A DNA stretch of 64,000 bases. Source: Hyphomonas sp. TMED17. GTDB taxonomy: Bacteria; Pseudomonadota; Alphaproteobacteria; Caulobacterales; Hyphomonadaceae. Under the pieces are notes generated by a model, which was given only the letters and a program-made list of their open reading frames with translations, was not told the DNA's origin and did no database searches. The stretch is taken from the NCBI GenBank assembly GCA_002172915.1, contig NHBW01000006.1:1-64000 (forward strand). The letters are read 5' to 3'. Shown piece by piece: positions 25,340 through 33,074 of the stretch (position 1 is its first letter; each line of letters begins with the position of its first letter). The translations under genes were made by a program, and so were the position numbers.

Positions 25340-25822
25340 ATGAAATTTATCAGATCGACATTCCTGTCTGCAACGCTGTCAGTCGCGGCGATGTTTGGCA
25401 CCGCTCAGGCGTTCGCGGGCGGCCATATGGGAACCGCTCATCATGCCAGCGCTGACGCGCAAAAGATGCAAATTTTCTACGAGCTTAAAATCAAGCCCGG
25501 CAAAGCAAACGAACTCAGAGCAATCGCCCGTGAAATGGTGGCTTTCAACGATGCCGGCGAGCCCAACACCATCGCCTATAATGTGTACATGAATGAAGAC
25601 GAGACTCTGTTCACGTTTCTCGAGCTGTTTACAGATGTCGACGCCGTTATCTTCCACGGCGACCGGTTTGCGACCGGCAGCTATGTCGGTCAGGTGCTCG
25701 AGCGCACCGATGGCGGCCGGCTGGTGATCTATGGCGCAATTTCGCAGCGTCTGAAGGATTGGGGCACCGAGAATGGCTTCGAAATGGAGTTCTTCGGCCC
25801 GATTGATGGCTTCTACCGCTAG
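25340..25822 (+). CDS. Secreted antibiotic-biosynthesis-monooxygenase-like (ABM) domain protein
   Basis: A 160-residue exported protein. Residues 1-26 are a signal peptide (FLSATLSVAAMFGTAQAFA, then GGHMG). The mature part is an ABM/quinol-monooxygenase-type dimeric alpha/beta barrel: KMQIFYELKIKPGKANELRA (beta1-alpha1), NTIAYNVYMNEDETLFTFLE (beta2-beta3), then VGQVLERTDGG and the C-terminal FEMEFFGPIDGFYR. Export is uncommon for ABM proteins, which are usually cytosolic. A decayed copy lies just upstream and a terminator follows at 25850. The ATG is preceded by AGGGG about 8 nt upstream. Confidence 0.7.
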   Translation: MKFIRSTFLSATLSVAAMFGTAQAFAGGHMGTAHHASADAQKMQIFYELKIKPGKANELRAIAREMVAFNDAGEPNTIAYNVYMNEDETLFTFLELFTDVDAVIFHGDRFATGSYVGQVLERTDGGRLVIYGAISQRLKDWGTENGFEMEFFGPIDGFYR

Positions 25823-25849
25823 ACTGTACAAGTCCTGTGAGACCGGAAG

Positions 25850-25884
25850 GGTCGCCCAAACAAATAATTGGGCGGCCTTTTTCT
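25850..25884 (+). terminator. Rho-independent terminator
   Basis: A 10-bp stem with one G-U pair: GGTCGCCCAA (25850-25859) and TTGGGCGGCC (25868-25877), 8-nt loop, then a T-rich tract from 25878. It ends the transcript of the secreted ABM-like gene. Confidence 0.8.
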
Positions 25885-26001
25885 TGACTGACAGCCTATC
25901 AGACAAACTAAGAATAATTCCTGCGCCCGATTGATTAAAAAGGATTAAATGCGGGCCTAAACACCAGTTAAAAAACAAATAAATACGCACGAGGACCCAG
26001 C

Positions 26002-26313
26002 ATGCATTATCAAGCCTATCGCGACCTTGTCGTGAACACGACCTCCACCCTCGACGAATCCAAACGTGCACTATTTTTAAATCAGCTAAGCGCGTCTGAG
26101 AAAAATCCCGTCATCATGTTCGGATTCAACGCCTTTCTCGGCACCTTCGGCATTGACCGTTTTCTGGTTGGTGACATCATTTCCGGGATCCTAAAGCTAC
26201 TTACCTTAGGCGGCTTTGGTATCTGGGTTCTGGTTGACTGCTTCCTGATCGCGGGCCGGACCCGGAGCAAAAACGCCAACATGCTTTTACAGCTTGCGGC
26301 GTCACTAAAATAG
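26002..26313 (+). CDS. TM2-domain membrane protein, copy 1
   Basis: A 103-residue protein with a TM2 domain: two membrane helices joined by a short turn (MFGFNAFLGTFGIDRFLVGD and ILKLLTLGGFGIWVLVDCFL), including the family's G-x-DRF-x-x-G and KL-x-T-x-GG-x-GIW motifs. An N-terminal soluble helix of about 35 residues (YRDLVVNTTSTLDESKRALF) precedes it and a short basic C-terminus follows. GAGGA lies about 8 nt upstream. A close paralogue of equal length lies at 27854-28165. TM2 proteins are widespread and mostly uncharacterised. Confidence 0.85.
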   Translation: MHYQAYRDLVVNTTSTLDESKRALFLNQLSASEKNPVIMFGFNAFLGTFGIDRFLVGDIISGILKLLTLGGFGIWVLVDCFLIAGRTRSKNANMLLQLAASLK

Positions 26314-26661
26314 GCCTGCTGGCGTTTTTATCACCAGACGCCGATGCCAGGGTCGGCTCACCCGACCGGCACTGGCCGTCTCCATCACGCGAATCACCGG
26401 ATCCGGTCTCCCGCCGGTCACGATCTTCTTTGGCTTCGCCTTTACAGCGCCTTTTATAAGCGTTGCCGCTGCTCGCTGCTGCGTCCAGATCCACCTGGCT
26501 GACTTTTTCGACGGGCTGCGCCTGAATGGCCCGCTTTTTGTTTCTGAACCTGACGCCTGACGCCGTAATCGCAGCCGGGGCAGCCCGGATGGAGTGGCAA
26601 TGTTGCAAGACATTATACTCGCAGGCCGGAATGCGCCACGTGATAAAGCCTAATATCAACG
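26314..26661. other. Intergenic stretch, nothing recognised
   Basis: About 350 bases between convergent genes. Open frames cross it on the minus strand but show no ribosome-binding site, signal peptide or family motif. No terminator with a clear T tract was found. Confidence 0.4.
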
Positions 26662-27003
26662 CTACCATTCAATTTTGATATCAATCACCTCGTCATCAAT
26701 GCAGGCGACCGCATCCCAATTGCGCTTGAGAATAACAATATCCGGACGATAGGCGTAGCCATAATTATATTCATCACAAGTCACCGCTTTATCATCATCA
26801 ATCAGGATAATTCGGTCATATGTACAGCCATGAAAATTATCGTCCCGGGACCCGTCGGAATCGACATACCCTGTCACCGTTCCTTTATGGGCAATGGTCC
26901 AGCCGACATAATCTGCAACATCCATGTCGCAATCCGCGTTCGCGATGAGCGGCATAAATCCGGCCAAAATGAAACCCTTCACGATTTTAAAAGCTCTGGT
27001 CAT
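26662..27003 (-). CDS. Secreted hypothetical protein (113 aa)
   Basis: A 113-residue protein of unknown function. The ATG at 27003 has GGGG about 8 nt upstream; a longer frame from 27042 is not supported. Residues 1-23 are a signal peptide (KGFILAGFMPLIANA, then DCDMDVADYV). The mature protein is small, acidic and rich in Asp and Tyr, with four Cys (in DCDMD, HGCTYD, VTCDEY and VACIDD) that could form two disulfides. A periplasmic or secreted disulfide-stabilised beta domain is likely. It lies between the two TM2 paralogues but on the opposite strand. Confidence 0.6.
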   Translation of the reverse strand: MTRAFKIVKGFILAGFMPLIANADCDMDVADYVGWTIAHKGTVTGYVDSDGSRDDNFHGCTYDRIILIDDDKAVTCDEYNYGYAYRPDIVILKRNWDAVACIDDEVIDIKIEW

Positions 27004-27853
27004 AATATGTCCCCTAAGACTGTCCCCGCTAACCTTACGCACCGCAATTGTGATCGTTCAAGTCCAGGCCAATCGCAGATGGGTGAATGGCCGGTGCTCC
27101 GGCCGCGCAACGTGGCACTTATACAGTCACTCCCGACGCGCTGCAGCTTAACATCAAGCCGCGACACGAAACATTAGTCGGCGGGCTCACAGACCCCGAA
27201 TGAAGCGCCGAAGCACGCGCTGTAAGGCGCCCTACCGTGCTCGTTCTGTGGTAAAAGCAAACACGACCACTCGACGAAACTGCAGGACCAGACATACCGT
27301 CATCCCCCGCCGCAGCGCGAAACAAACCAGTCGAGTTTATGTCCCCTTGGTCAACCAATACCCGCTATCACCGGCCGGCAGGGCGGTTTAGGCACGAATG
27401 CCAGGACCGCAGACTAAGGCCCACAAACAGAGTTTGCGGTCAGGGCGCGTAATCAGGCTTTTAGGACACTCTTGAATTCTCAAATGCCTCGCCAAGTTTA
27501 TCAGCGTCACATCAGCCGTCCCACACCAGTCATTCACATGCTGATCGCTGACAAAATGAGGTAAAGGCATGCCGAAATTCGATTTCATCGACCAGCCGCG
27601 CTGCAGCGACGGGTTGCCAGTGATGCAGGTCATGCGACGGCTCCCGAAACCAGATCTCATGCGGCACTCTGTAGCGCGATTACAAGATTAGTTTTCGACC
27701 AGCATCGAGAACAAACGGCACACTGCCGCCAATTGTGCAGACGATAAGTTGCCAAAAAACGATTAGGCGACATAGTGAAACTGCACAAACTGGTATCTCG
27801 ACCAGCCAATATCACACTAAGAAATTTCGAATATTCATTCACGGAGCATAATT
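27004..27853. other. 850-bp stretch without a recognised gene
   Basis: The longest gene-free interval in the window. Four frames of 60-90 codons occur on both strands, none with a ribosome-binding site or known motif. It may hold decayed sequence between the duplicated TM2 genes, or an RNA gene I cannot recognise. I checked by eye for RNase P, 4.5S RNA and tmRNA core motifs and saw none. Confidence 0.4.
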
Positions 27854-28165
27854 ATGAACCAGGCAGCCTATCGCGATTTAGTGGTTAACATCGCCAGCGG
27901 TCTTGATGACGCCAAGCGCGCACAGTTCCTGAGCCAACTCAACTCGGTTGAAAAGAATCCAGTCTTGATGTTCGGGTTCAACTATTTCCTCGGCTTTCTG
28001 GGTGTCGACCGTTTTCTCGTCGGCGATATTGTTGCCGGTATTCTGAAGCTGCTCACATTGGGCGGATTTGGTATTTGGGTTCTCGTTGACTGCTTCCTGA
28101 TCGGTAGTCGCACGCGCACGAAAAATGCGATGGCAGCCCAACGGATCGCAGCCTCGCTAGGCTAA
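27854..28165 (+). CDS. TM2-domain membrane protein, copy 2
   Basis: A 103-residue paralogue of the protein at 26002-26313, same length and same layout: N-terminal helix (YRDLVVNIASGLDDAKRAQF), then the TM2 pair (MFGFNYFLGFLGVDRFLVGD and ILKLLTLGGFGIWVLVDCFL), then a short basic tail. The two proteins are near-identical through the second helix and diverge most in the tail, so one arose by duplication. GGAG precedes the ATG by 8 nt. Role unknown. Confidence 0.85.
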   Translation: MNQAAYRDLVVNIASGLDDAKRAQFLSQLNSVEKNPVLMFGFNYFLGFLGVDRFLVGDIVAGILKLLTLGGFGIWVLVDCFLIGSRTRTKNAMAAQRIAASLG

Positions 28166-28524
28166 CCTTCCGACACAATATTTTCCGCCCCCTAACAGCC
28201 ATGTCTTCTGACGTCGCGGTCTCGACAGGGGCCTAAAAACATTGCCCCGGACACGGTTTAAGGATTGTCAGGCTTGATCAAAAATCAAGGCCTGATGATC
28301 TCCGCATGCGTCCGGATAGTAAACATTTTGACTATAAAAAAACCGCCGTCACCAAAGTTCATGTCGGCGACCGGCAGTCCGCAAAACGAGTTTTAAAGAT
28401 AGCGCCACCAGACAGAGCCACAAAGCTGACCCTGTCGTCGCCCGCACTAATCCCGGCCTACACAAAATCGTCCACCGGAATCACAACCAGTCGCATGACC
28501 GAACTGCTTTTACAGAACATATTT
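28166..28524. other. Intergenic stretch, nothing recognised
   Basis: About 360 bases between the TM2 gene and the MerC-like gene (convergent). A 95-codon plus-strand frame at 28306 overlaps the MerC-like gene and has no coding features. No clear terminator seen. Confidence 0.4.
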
Positions 28525-28944
28525 CTATCTCGCCGAGGTCGACTGCTCGTCATGACAGAGACAATCGATCTCCCGGCAAATCTGCTGGTTTAGGATATGC
28601 GCATATATCACAAGAACCGAACCGAAAATTGTCAGAAATAGCTCACCGGTTTCACCGGCAATGGCATCGCCGAAGAGGACGGCGCCCATTAGCAAAGACA
28701 GGCCCGATACACCAAAGGTCAAAACCCGCCAGGTTTTATGATTGAGTGTGCCCGACACCAAAGCCAGTGCGCTGATCGGTATCGCCAGAAACAAAATCAT
28801 ATAATGAATCAACTCATTGCCGAGATAGGTCGATAAAGCGCCAGCACCGAGTATCGACAGAGACGGTATCAACAAGCAGTGCATTAGACATGCCGCCGAC
28901 AAGCCGATTGCGATTTTATCGTTTCGGTATTGAGTAGTTATCAC
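28525..28944 (-). CDS. MerC-domain inner-membrane protein
   Basis: A 139-residue protein with four membrane helices and the MerC-type first-helix motif CLMHCLL (Cys19 and Cys23), a metal-binding pair. The C-terminus carries another Cys cluster (QQICREIDCLCHDE). MerC proteins move mercuric ions into the cell in mer operons, but MerC-domain proteins outside mer loci often sit beside zinc-uptake receptor genes. That is the case here: it lies 285 nt downstream of a His-rich TonB receptor with a Zur palindrome, and no merA, merP or merR is present. A role in zinc handling is therefore more likely than mercury resistance (inference). Confidence 0.8.
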   Translation of the reverse strand: MITTQYRNDKIAIGLSAACLMHCLLIPSLSILGAGALSTYLGNELIHYMILFLAIPISALALVSGTLNHKTWRVLTFGVSGLSLLMGAVLFGDAIAGETGELFLTIFGSVLVIYAHILNQQICREIDCLCHDEQSTSAR

Positions 28945-29229
28945 CGCTTTACCTTCACTTCGAACCGCTTGGTTCCGATTGCCTATTATTCTTGGCGGAA
29001 TAGTTCAACTGCGATCTTATTTCTAATATTGGGGCGAAGGTCGTATTTTCCCAACCTCCGGCCCCGGGGAATTCACGCCCCGGCTTTATCGGCCCAGACT
29101 GCCAGGACCAAATTGCGACGCCTTTTAGTCCTGTCATGCGGCAATAATTTGCCAGCATCCGCTACATAACAGGTATAGGGGGCAACACGCCGACATGTGC
29201 GGAATATTGCACCCCTCTCAAATACCGCG

Positions 29230-31398
29230 CTAGAATGTCAGCCGCAGACCAACCCGAACATTCTGGCCGGGGGCCGGTGTCAGTTCCTTCAGCGTGGACG
29301 TCGCATAACGCACCTCTTCATCGGTAACGTTTCTGGCCTCAACAAACAGGTTTGTACCAGCCTCGCCAATACCATGCCCGGATAGATCATAGGCTGCGCG
29401 CAGATCCAGTGTTGTGTAACCATCGGTTTCAAGCTGGCCGGCACCCGGATCGTCCTGATCGGCCGCAACGGTTACATCTGCACCGACTTTCCACGCGCCC
29501 AAGCTGGCCTTTACACCGGAATTTAAAGTAACCGGCGGAATAAATGGCACATTGCCGTTGCCATCGACACCATCGAGATCTGCCTCGACAAAGTCCACAC
29601 TCCCATCGAAGCGCCATGTCGCACCAAGGAAACCATCTTCCAATGTGTAGCCCGCATAAATTTCACCACCGAAGAAGCTGGCATCATCCTGGACAAACAG
29701 GAAGACAGGAAGCTCGTCTGCTTCATCAACTTCCTCGCCTTCAAAAGTTGTAACCCCAGGTGCTAGGAAGATGAAATCGTCAAATTCTGTGACGAACAGA
29801 TTGACGCCAAACCCGCCATTGCTGCCCTGCCAACGAACTGTCCCTTCGAGGTTCAGGCCGGTCTCTTTGCTGAGATTTGCATTACCAACTTCAAACTGAT
29901 TTGTCGCCAGATGCGGCCCGAAGGCAAATAATTCGCTCTCGCTCGGAGCACGCTCGGTATAGGAGAGCTGGGCCCCGTAGAACAGATTTGAATCATGATG
30001 GCGATGCACGCCGAACGACCCGCTGATCAAATCGTAATCCCGGGTTCCGAAATCAACATTGTCCAGCCGTACCGACGCAATACGCGTGCCACCTTCAATA
30101 CCAAAACCATCTTGCAACTCTTTGGTTTCGTATACGAACAAGGCCACGTTTTGAATGTCAGTTGTGGAGATGAAGGCCTCTTCGCCGACGGCATCAAAAT
30201 CCTTACTAATATATTGCAGTCCGAACGCCCCCTCAAAACCGCCAATTTCATGCGCGAACTGCAAACGCCCCTCGACGCCTTCGGACGCAAAAACGGTTCC
30301 AGCCTCGCCAGGTCCTTCGAATTCTGTGTGCTCATAATCCGCGATTGATAGCGTACCGGTAATGTCGGTCAGAAAACCATTATTGACCGCAAGACCGCCA
30401 TGAATATCAACCCGCGTATGCTCGAGATCGATGAATGGGCTTTCTTCGCCCTCTTCATGATCTTCATCGTGGTCTTCATCGTGATCTTCGTCATGGTCTT
30501 CGTCATGATCTTCGTCATGATGGCCGTGGTGATGACTATGACCGGGCAAGCCGTATTCGGATGTTTGCTGGCGCACAGCCATGCCAAAATAAGCAGTTTC
30601 GCCAACCCAGTTCAGACCGGCAGCGAACGACTGCGTATCAAGGAAGGAATTTTCCAGTGTGTCGCGTGACTCTTCTTCCTCGTGATGATCATCGTCGTGA
30701 TCTTCATCATCGTGATCTTCTTCGGCTTCTTCCAATGCCCGCAGCAGTGAAGATTCAGCAAAACCGGGAATGTCGAAATCGTCAAATGCCCGAGACGACG
30801 CCGAGAAGTTAAAGACCAGCGGTCCATTCACGAACTGCGCCCGACCCGAGAATTCCTCGCCTTCATTCACACCATTAAAAGCCGCATAAAAATCACCGGA
30901 AACAGCCGCTTCGGGCAGCTCATCAACAATTAAACCGTCAATAACATTGACCACGCCGCCAATTGCCTGACCGCCATAGGCCAGCGCCACAGGGCCGCGC
31001 AGGATTTCAATAGATTTTGCATCAATACCATCTGCAGCAACCTGATGGTCAGGCGATACGGCGGACGCATCGATGACGCCAATACCATTGGTCAGAACCT
31101 GAACGCGCTCGGAGCCAAGACCGCGCAAGACGGGGCGGCTCGCACCCTGTCCGTAAAATGTCGTCGCGACTCCAGGCTGACGGTCAAGTGTGTCACCCAA
31201 AGTGCTCGCGAGCTGCGTTACAATATCGTCGCGGTCAAGCGCGGATGCATTCCCGATCAACTCACCGGCGGTCCGTTGCGGTCCCGGCGCTGTCACGAAA
31301 ACCGCCTCTTCAACCCGAACCTCATCAGCCGTAGCCTGCGCGTGTGCAAAACCGAGCAAAAACGGCGCGACTGACGCGCTGGCCAAAAACTTTTTCAT
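29230..31398 (-). CDS. TonB-dependent receptor with His/Asp-rich loops (ZnuD-like zinc receptor)
   Basis: A 722-residue outer-membrane receptor. Signal peptide at residues 1-20 (MKKFLASASVAPFLLGFAHA); plug domain with TLGDTLDRQPGVATTFYGQG, RPVLRGLGSERVQVLTNGIG and KSIEILRGPVALAYGGQAIG; 22-strand barrel ending GLRLTF. Two extracellular loops are packed with His, Asp and Glu (about residues 230-250, and about 290-325 with repeated HDED units), the hallmark of ZnuD-type zinc receptors. The ATG at 31398 is preferred over 31413 because a Zur palindrome at 31418-31432 would otherwise cover the ribosome-binding site. Zinc repression by Zur is strongly suggested. The MerC-like gene follows. Confidence 0.88.
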   Translation of the reverse strand: MKKFLASASVAPFLLGFAHAQATADEVRVEEAVFVTAPGPQRTAGELIGNASALDRDDIVTQLASTLGDTLDRQPGVATTFYGQGASRPVLRGLGSERVQVLTNGIGVIDASAVSPDHQVAADGIDAKSIEILRGPVALAYGGQAIGGVVNVIDGLIVDELPEAAVSGDFYAAFNGVNEGEEFSGRAQFVNGPLVFNFSASSRAFDDFDIPGFAESSLLRALEEAEEDHDDEDHDDDHHEEEESRDTLENSFLDTQSFAAGLNWVGETAYFGMAVRQQTSEYGLPGHSHHHGHHDEDHDEDHDEDHDEDHDEDHEEGEESPFIDLEHTRVDIHGGLAVNNGFLTDITGTLSIADYEHTEFEGPGEAGTVFASEGVEGRLQFAHEIGGFEGAFGLQYISKDFDAVGEEAFISTTDIQNVALFVYETKELQDGFGIEGGTRIASVRLDNVDFGTRDYDLISGSFGVHRHHDSNLFYGAQLSYTERAPSESELFAFGPHLATNQFEVGNANLSKETGLNLEGTVRWQGSNGGFGVNLFVTEFDDFIFLAPGVTTFEGEEVDEADELPVFLFVQDDASFFGGEIYAGYTLEDGFLGATWRFDGSVDFVEADLDGVDGNGNVPFIPPVTLNSGVKASLGAWKVGADVTVAADQDDPGAGQLETDGYTTLDLRAAYDLSGHGIGEAGTNLFVEARNVTDEEVRYATSTLKELTPAPGQNVRVGLRLTF
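30454..30522. repeat. 12-bp tandem repeat encoding HDED units
   Basis: Five full units and one partial unit of TTCRTCRTGRTC on the + strand, starting at 30463, 30475, 30487, 30499 and 30511. On the coding strand they give His-Asp-Glu-Asp repeats in a metal-binding loop of the receptor. Unit number is probably variable between strains. Confidence 0.8.
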
Positions 31399-31417
31399 TC
31401 TCGTAAAATCCATAATT

Positions 31418-31432
31418 TGTTATAGTATAACA
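31418..31432. promoter_or_regulatory. Zur operator
   Basis: TGTTATAGTATAACA is a perfect 7-1-7 palindrome, centred at 31425, about 20 bp upstream of the receptor start. It matches the alphaproteobacterial Zur box core (TGTTATA-n-TATAACA). Zinc-bound Zur would block transcription of the His-rich receptor. Confidence 0.85.
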
Positions 31433-31643
31433 TACTACTTATCACACGGATTTTTGTTTACAAGCATTATTGCTGACAATCGGCCAAGCTAAAGGCCCCT
31501 TTTATCGCAAAAACCTTGTAGCGCATGCGGCCGCCCGACGCCGCCATTAGCGCCTTAAAGCCATGCCGATTTATAAACTGCTATCTAAAAACTATTGAAA
31601 ATACGCGAGAGCCATTAATAATAATCGTCCGAAAGGGAGACAA

Positions 31644-32165
31644 ATGGACTTTGATATCACCGATATCGTGTCGTCAGTGCAGACCTTTGTCGCTAGATTA
31701 GGCGATACACCGCTTTGGGCGGTAGCCGGTGCTTCTATCCTGATTGCTATCATTATTTGCTATGTTTTAGTGAAAGCCATCGCATGGATGGTAAGCTCAA
31801 GACAATCCGCCAGCAAAAACCGTTCAAGCACCACCCAGAATGGCGATACGCCAGAGGACTACACAGCCCAAATCGTCGAAATATCAGCACAAGCACTGGC
31901 ATTTATCCAAATGCAGATTGATGGCGATCCTGATAAGCGCCACCAGAAGATCTATAAAAAACACAGCGCCAAGCGGCCAATTTCTCGTATCAGTGCGCTC
32001 TATGAATTGCGACGTATTTCAGATCAACAAGAACAGGCTTTAAGGACAATCCTTCGCCTTGCAGAGCGGTTTAACAAGAACCGGACTGGCGCTCGCGGCG
32101 CCCCTCTTGCCGTTTACGAATTGGTTAAAAGCAACTGGGCGAGTGTCCAGCCCAATGATGACTAG
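31644..32165 (+). CDS. Single-pass membrane protein of unknown function (173 aa)
   Basis: A 173-residue protein. One membrane helix is clear at about residues 27-50 (AVAGASILIAIIICYVLVKAIAWM). A Ser/Thr/Asn-rich linker (SSRQSASKNRSSTTQNGDT) follows, then a basic, helical cytosolic domain (EDYTAQIVEISAQALAFIQM; RISALYELRRISDQQEQALR; TILRLAERFNKN). GGGAG precedes the ATG by 5-6 nt. The C-terminal helices could form a coiled-coil or four-helix module. No family is recognised and neighbours give no hint. Confidence 0.6.
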   Translation: MDFDITDIVSSVQTFVARLGDTPLWAVAGASILIAIIICYVLVKAIAWMVSSRQSASKNRSSTTQNGDTPEDYTAQIVEISAQALAFIQMQIDGDPDKRHQKIYKKHSAKRPISRISALYELRRISDQQEQALRTILRLAERFNKNRTGARGAPLAVYELVKSNWASVQPNDD

Positions 32166-32379
32166 GTAGCGAGCATTGATATTTACAGGTTCCAACCAGG
32201 CACGATGCAGCCAGAACAAGCTGGGACTCGGGCGGTGCGGCTTTAGAATGACCGTATCAGATTCTGAAGCACGTCATTTGACCGCTAGGCACGGTAAGCT
32301 GCGCTAAACCCGCGGCTCGACGATCACGGAGACACCGGCGCACTTGTCTTGGCTTTCTCAGTGTCTGTGGTACACCTGA

Positions 32380-32754
32380 TTATCGCAGCGCATCAGCTAA
32401 TGCGGCGGCAGAGGCTGTGTCGAAATATTCCCTTAATTCAATGATTTCTTCGCCTTCAATTACCCCGACAATACAAATAGCCAGATCGAGCTCGGTGCCG
32501 TTTGGTGTTGTCCCGCGCACCCTGTGCTCTTCGACAAAACCGTTTTCAGTCGGCACGCAAATAACATCTTCATAGCGAAAGCTGGTGACGCGGTCGGTTA
32601 CCAAGCTCGAAAATTTGACAAGCGTATCAAGCGACATGCGGTGCTGATTGTTTTGCCACGCGACCAGGTCATCACGACAAAAAGACCTGACTTTCGCCAT
32701 GTCAGATGCCTCGAAAGCTCCAAAAAGCGCTCTTGCAATATCTACTGCGCCCAT
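32380..32754 (-). CDS. SnoaL/NTF2-like family protein
   Basis: A 124-residue protein with the cone-shaped SnoaL/NTF2 fold signature: N-terminal helix (ARALFGAFEASDMAKVRSFC), the strand DLVAWQNN, a central section, and the C-terminal strands (EEHRVRGTTPNGTELDLAIC; EGEEIIELREYFD). Fold members include ketosteroid isomerases, limonene-epoxide hydrolases and polyketide cyclases; the REYFD ending is typical of the isomerase-like branch. The ATG at 32754 has GCAGGAG 6 nt upstream; the frame start at 32775 is a TTG without signal. Substrate unknown. It stands alone. Confidence 0.75.
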   Translation of the reverse strand: MGAVDIARALFGAFEASDMAKVRSFCRDDLVAWQNNQHRMSLDTLVKFSSLVTDRVTSFRYEDVICVPTENGFVEEHRVRGTTPNGTELDLAICIVGVIEGEEIIELREYFDTASAAALADALR

Positions 32755-33074
32755 AAATGACTCCTGCAATGACAATTCCCAACACGGGATAATTCCGACA
32801 ACCAGATCATCGATCCTCCTGCAAATTAAGAAACCTAAATACGCGCACGGTCAATTTCCTGGGCGGTCTATGCTGCCTCTATTTAGCCGGCACTGCACCG
32901 GGGCCGCCACAATGTATGTAACCAACACCCGGAAAACCGGCACGCAACGCGCCCCGCCCCCCGGCATCACGCGAAAGCGACCGGAACGCTGCGCCAAATC
33001 AATTAAAGCCCTAAAATATTCGAGATCGGCGGCATGGCGATAAAGTCGTACTAAAATATAAGTCTACTCGCCGC
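32755..33074. other. Intergenic stretch, nothing recognised
   Basis: About 320 bases between the SnoaL-like gene (reading away) and the 3' end of the GT4 gene. No coding signal, hairpin with T tract, or repeat was noticed. It marks the left border of the exopolysaccharide locus. Confidence 0.4.

Noticed and set aside
26201..26668. 155-codon minus-strand frame overlapping the first TM2 gene
   Set aside because: Runs antisense over a convincing gene; no start signal or domain; typical shadow frame.
28525..28944. Mercury-resistance operon
   Set aside because: Only a MerC-like gene is present; there is no merR, merT, merP or merA, and the context is zinc-type.
29050..29095. CCGGGG/CCCCGG hairpin downstream of the zinc-type receptor
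   Set aside because: Six base pairs only and no T tract on either strand, so no terminator call.
30454..30522. Regular repeats that could suggest a CRISPR array
   Set aside because: They are 12-bp units without spacers, inside a receptor gene, and keep the frame.
32166..32379. Possible tRNA or small RNA in a short gap
   Set aside because: No T-loop, anticodon arm or acceptor stem could be formed by eye.
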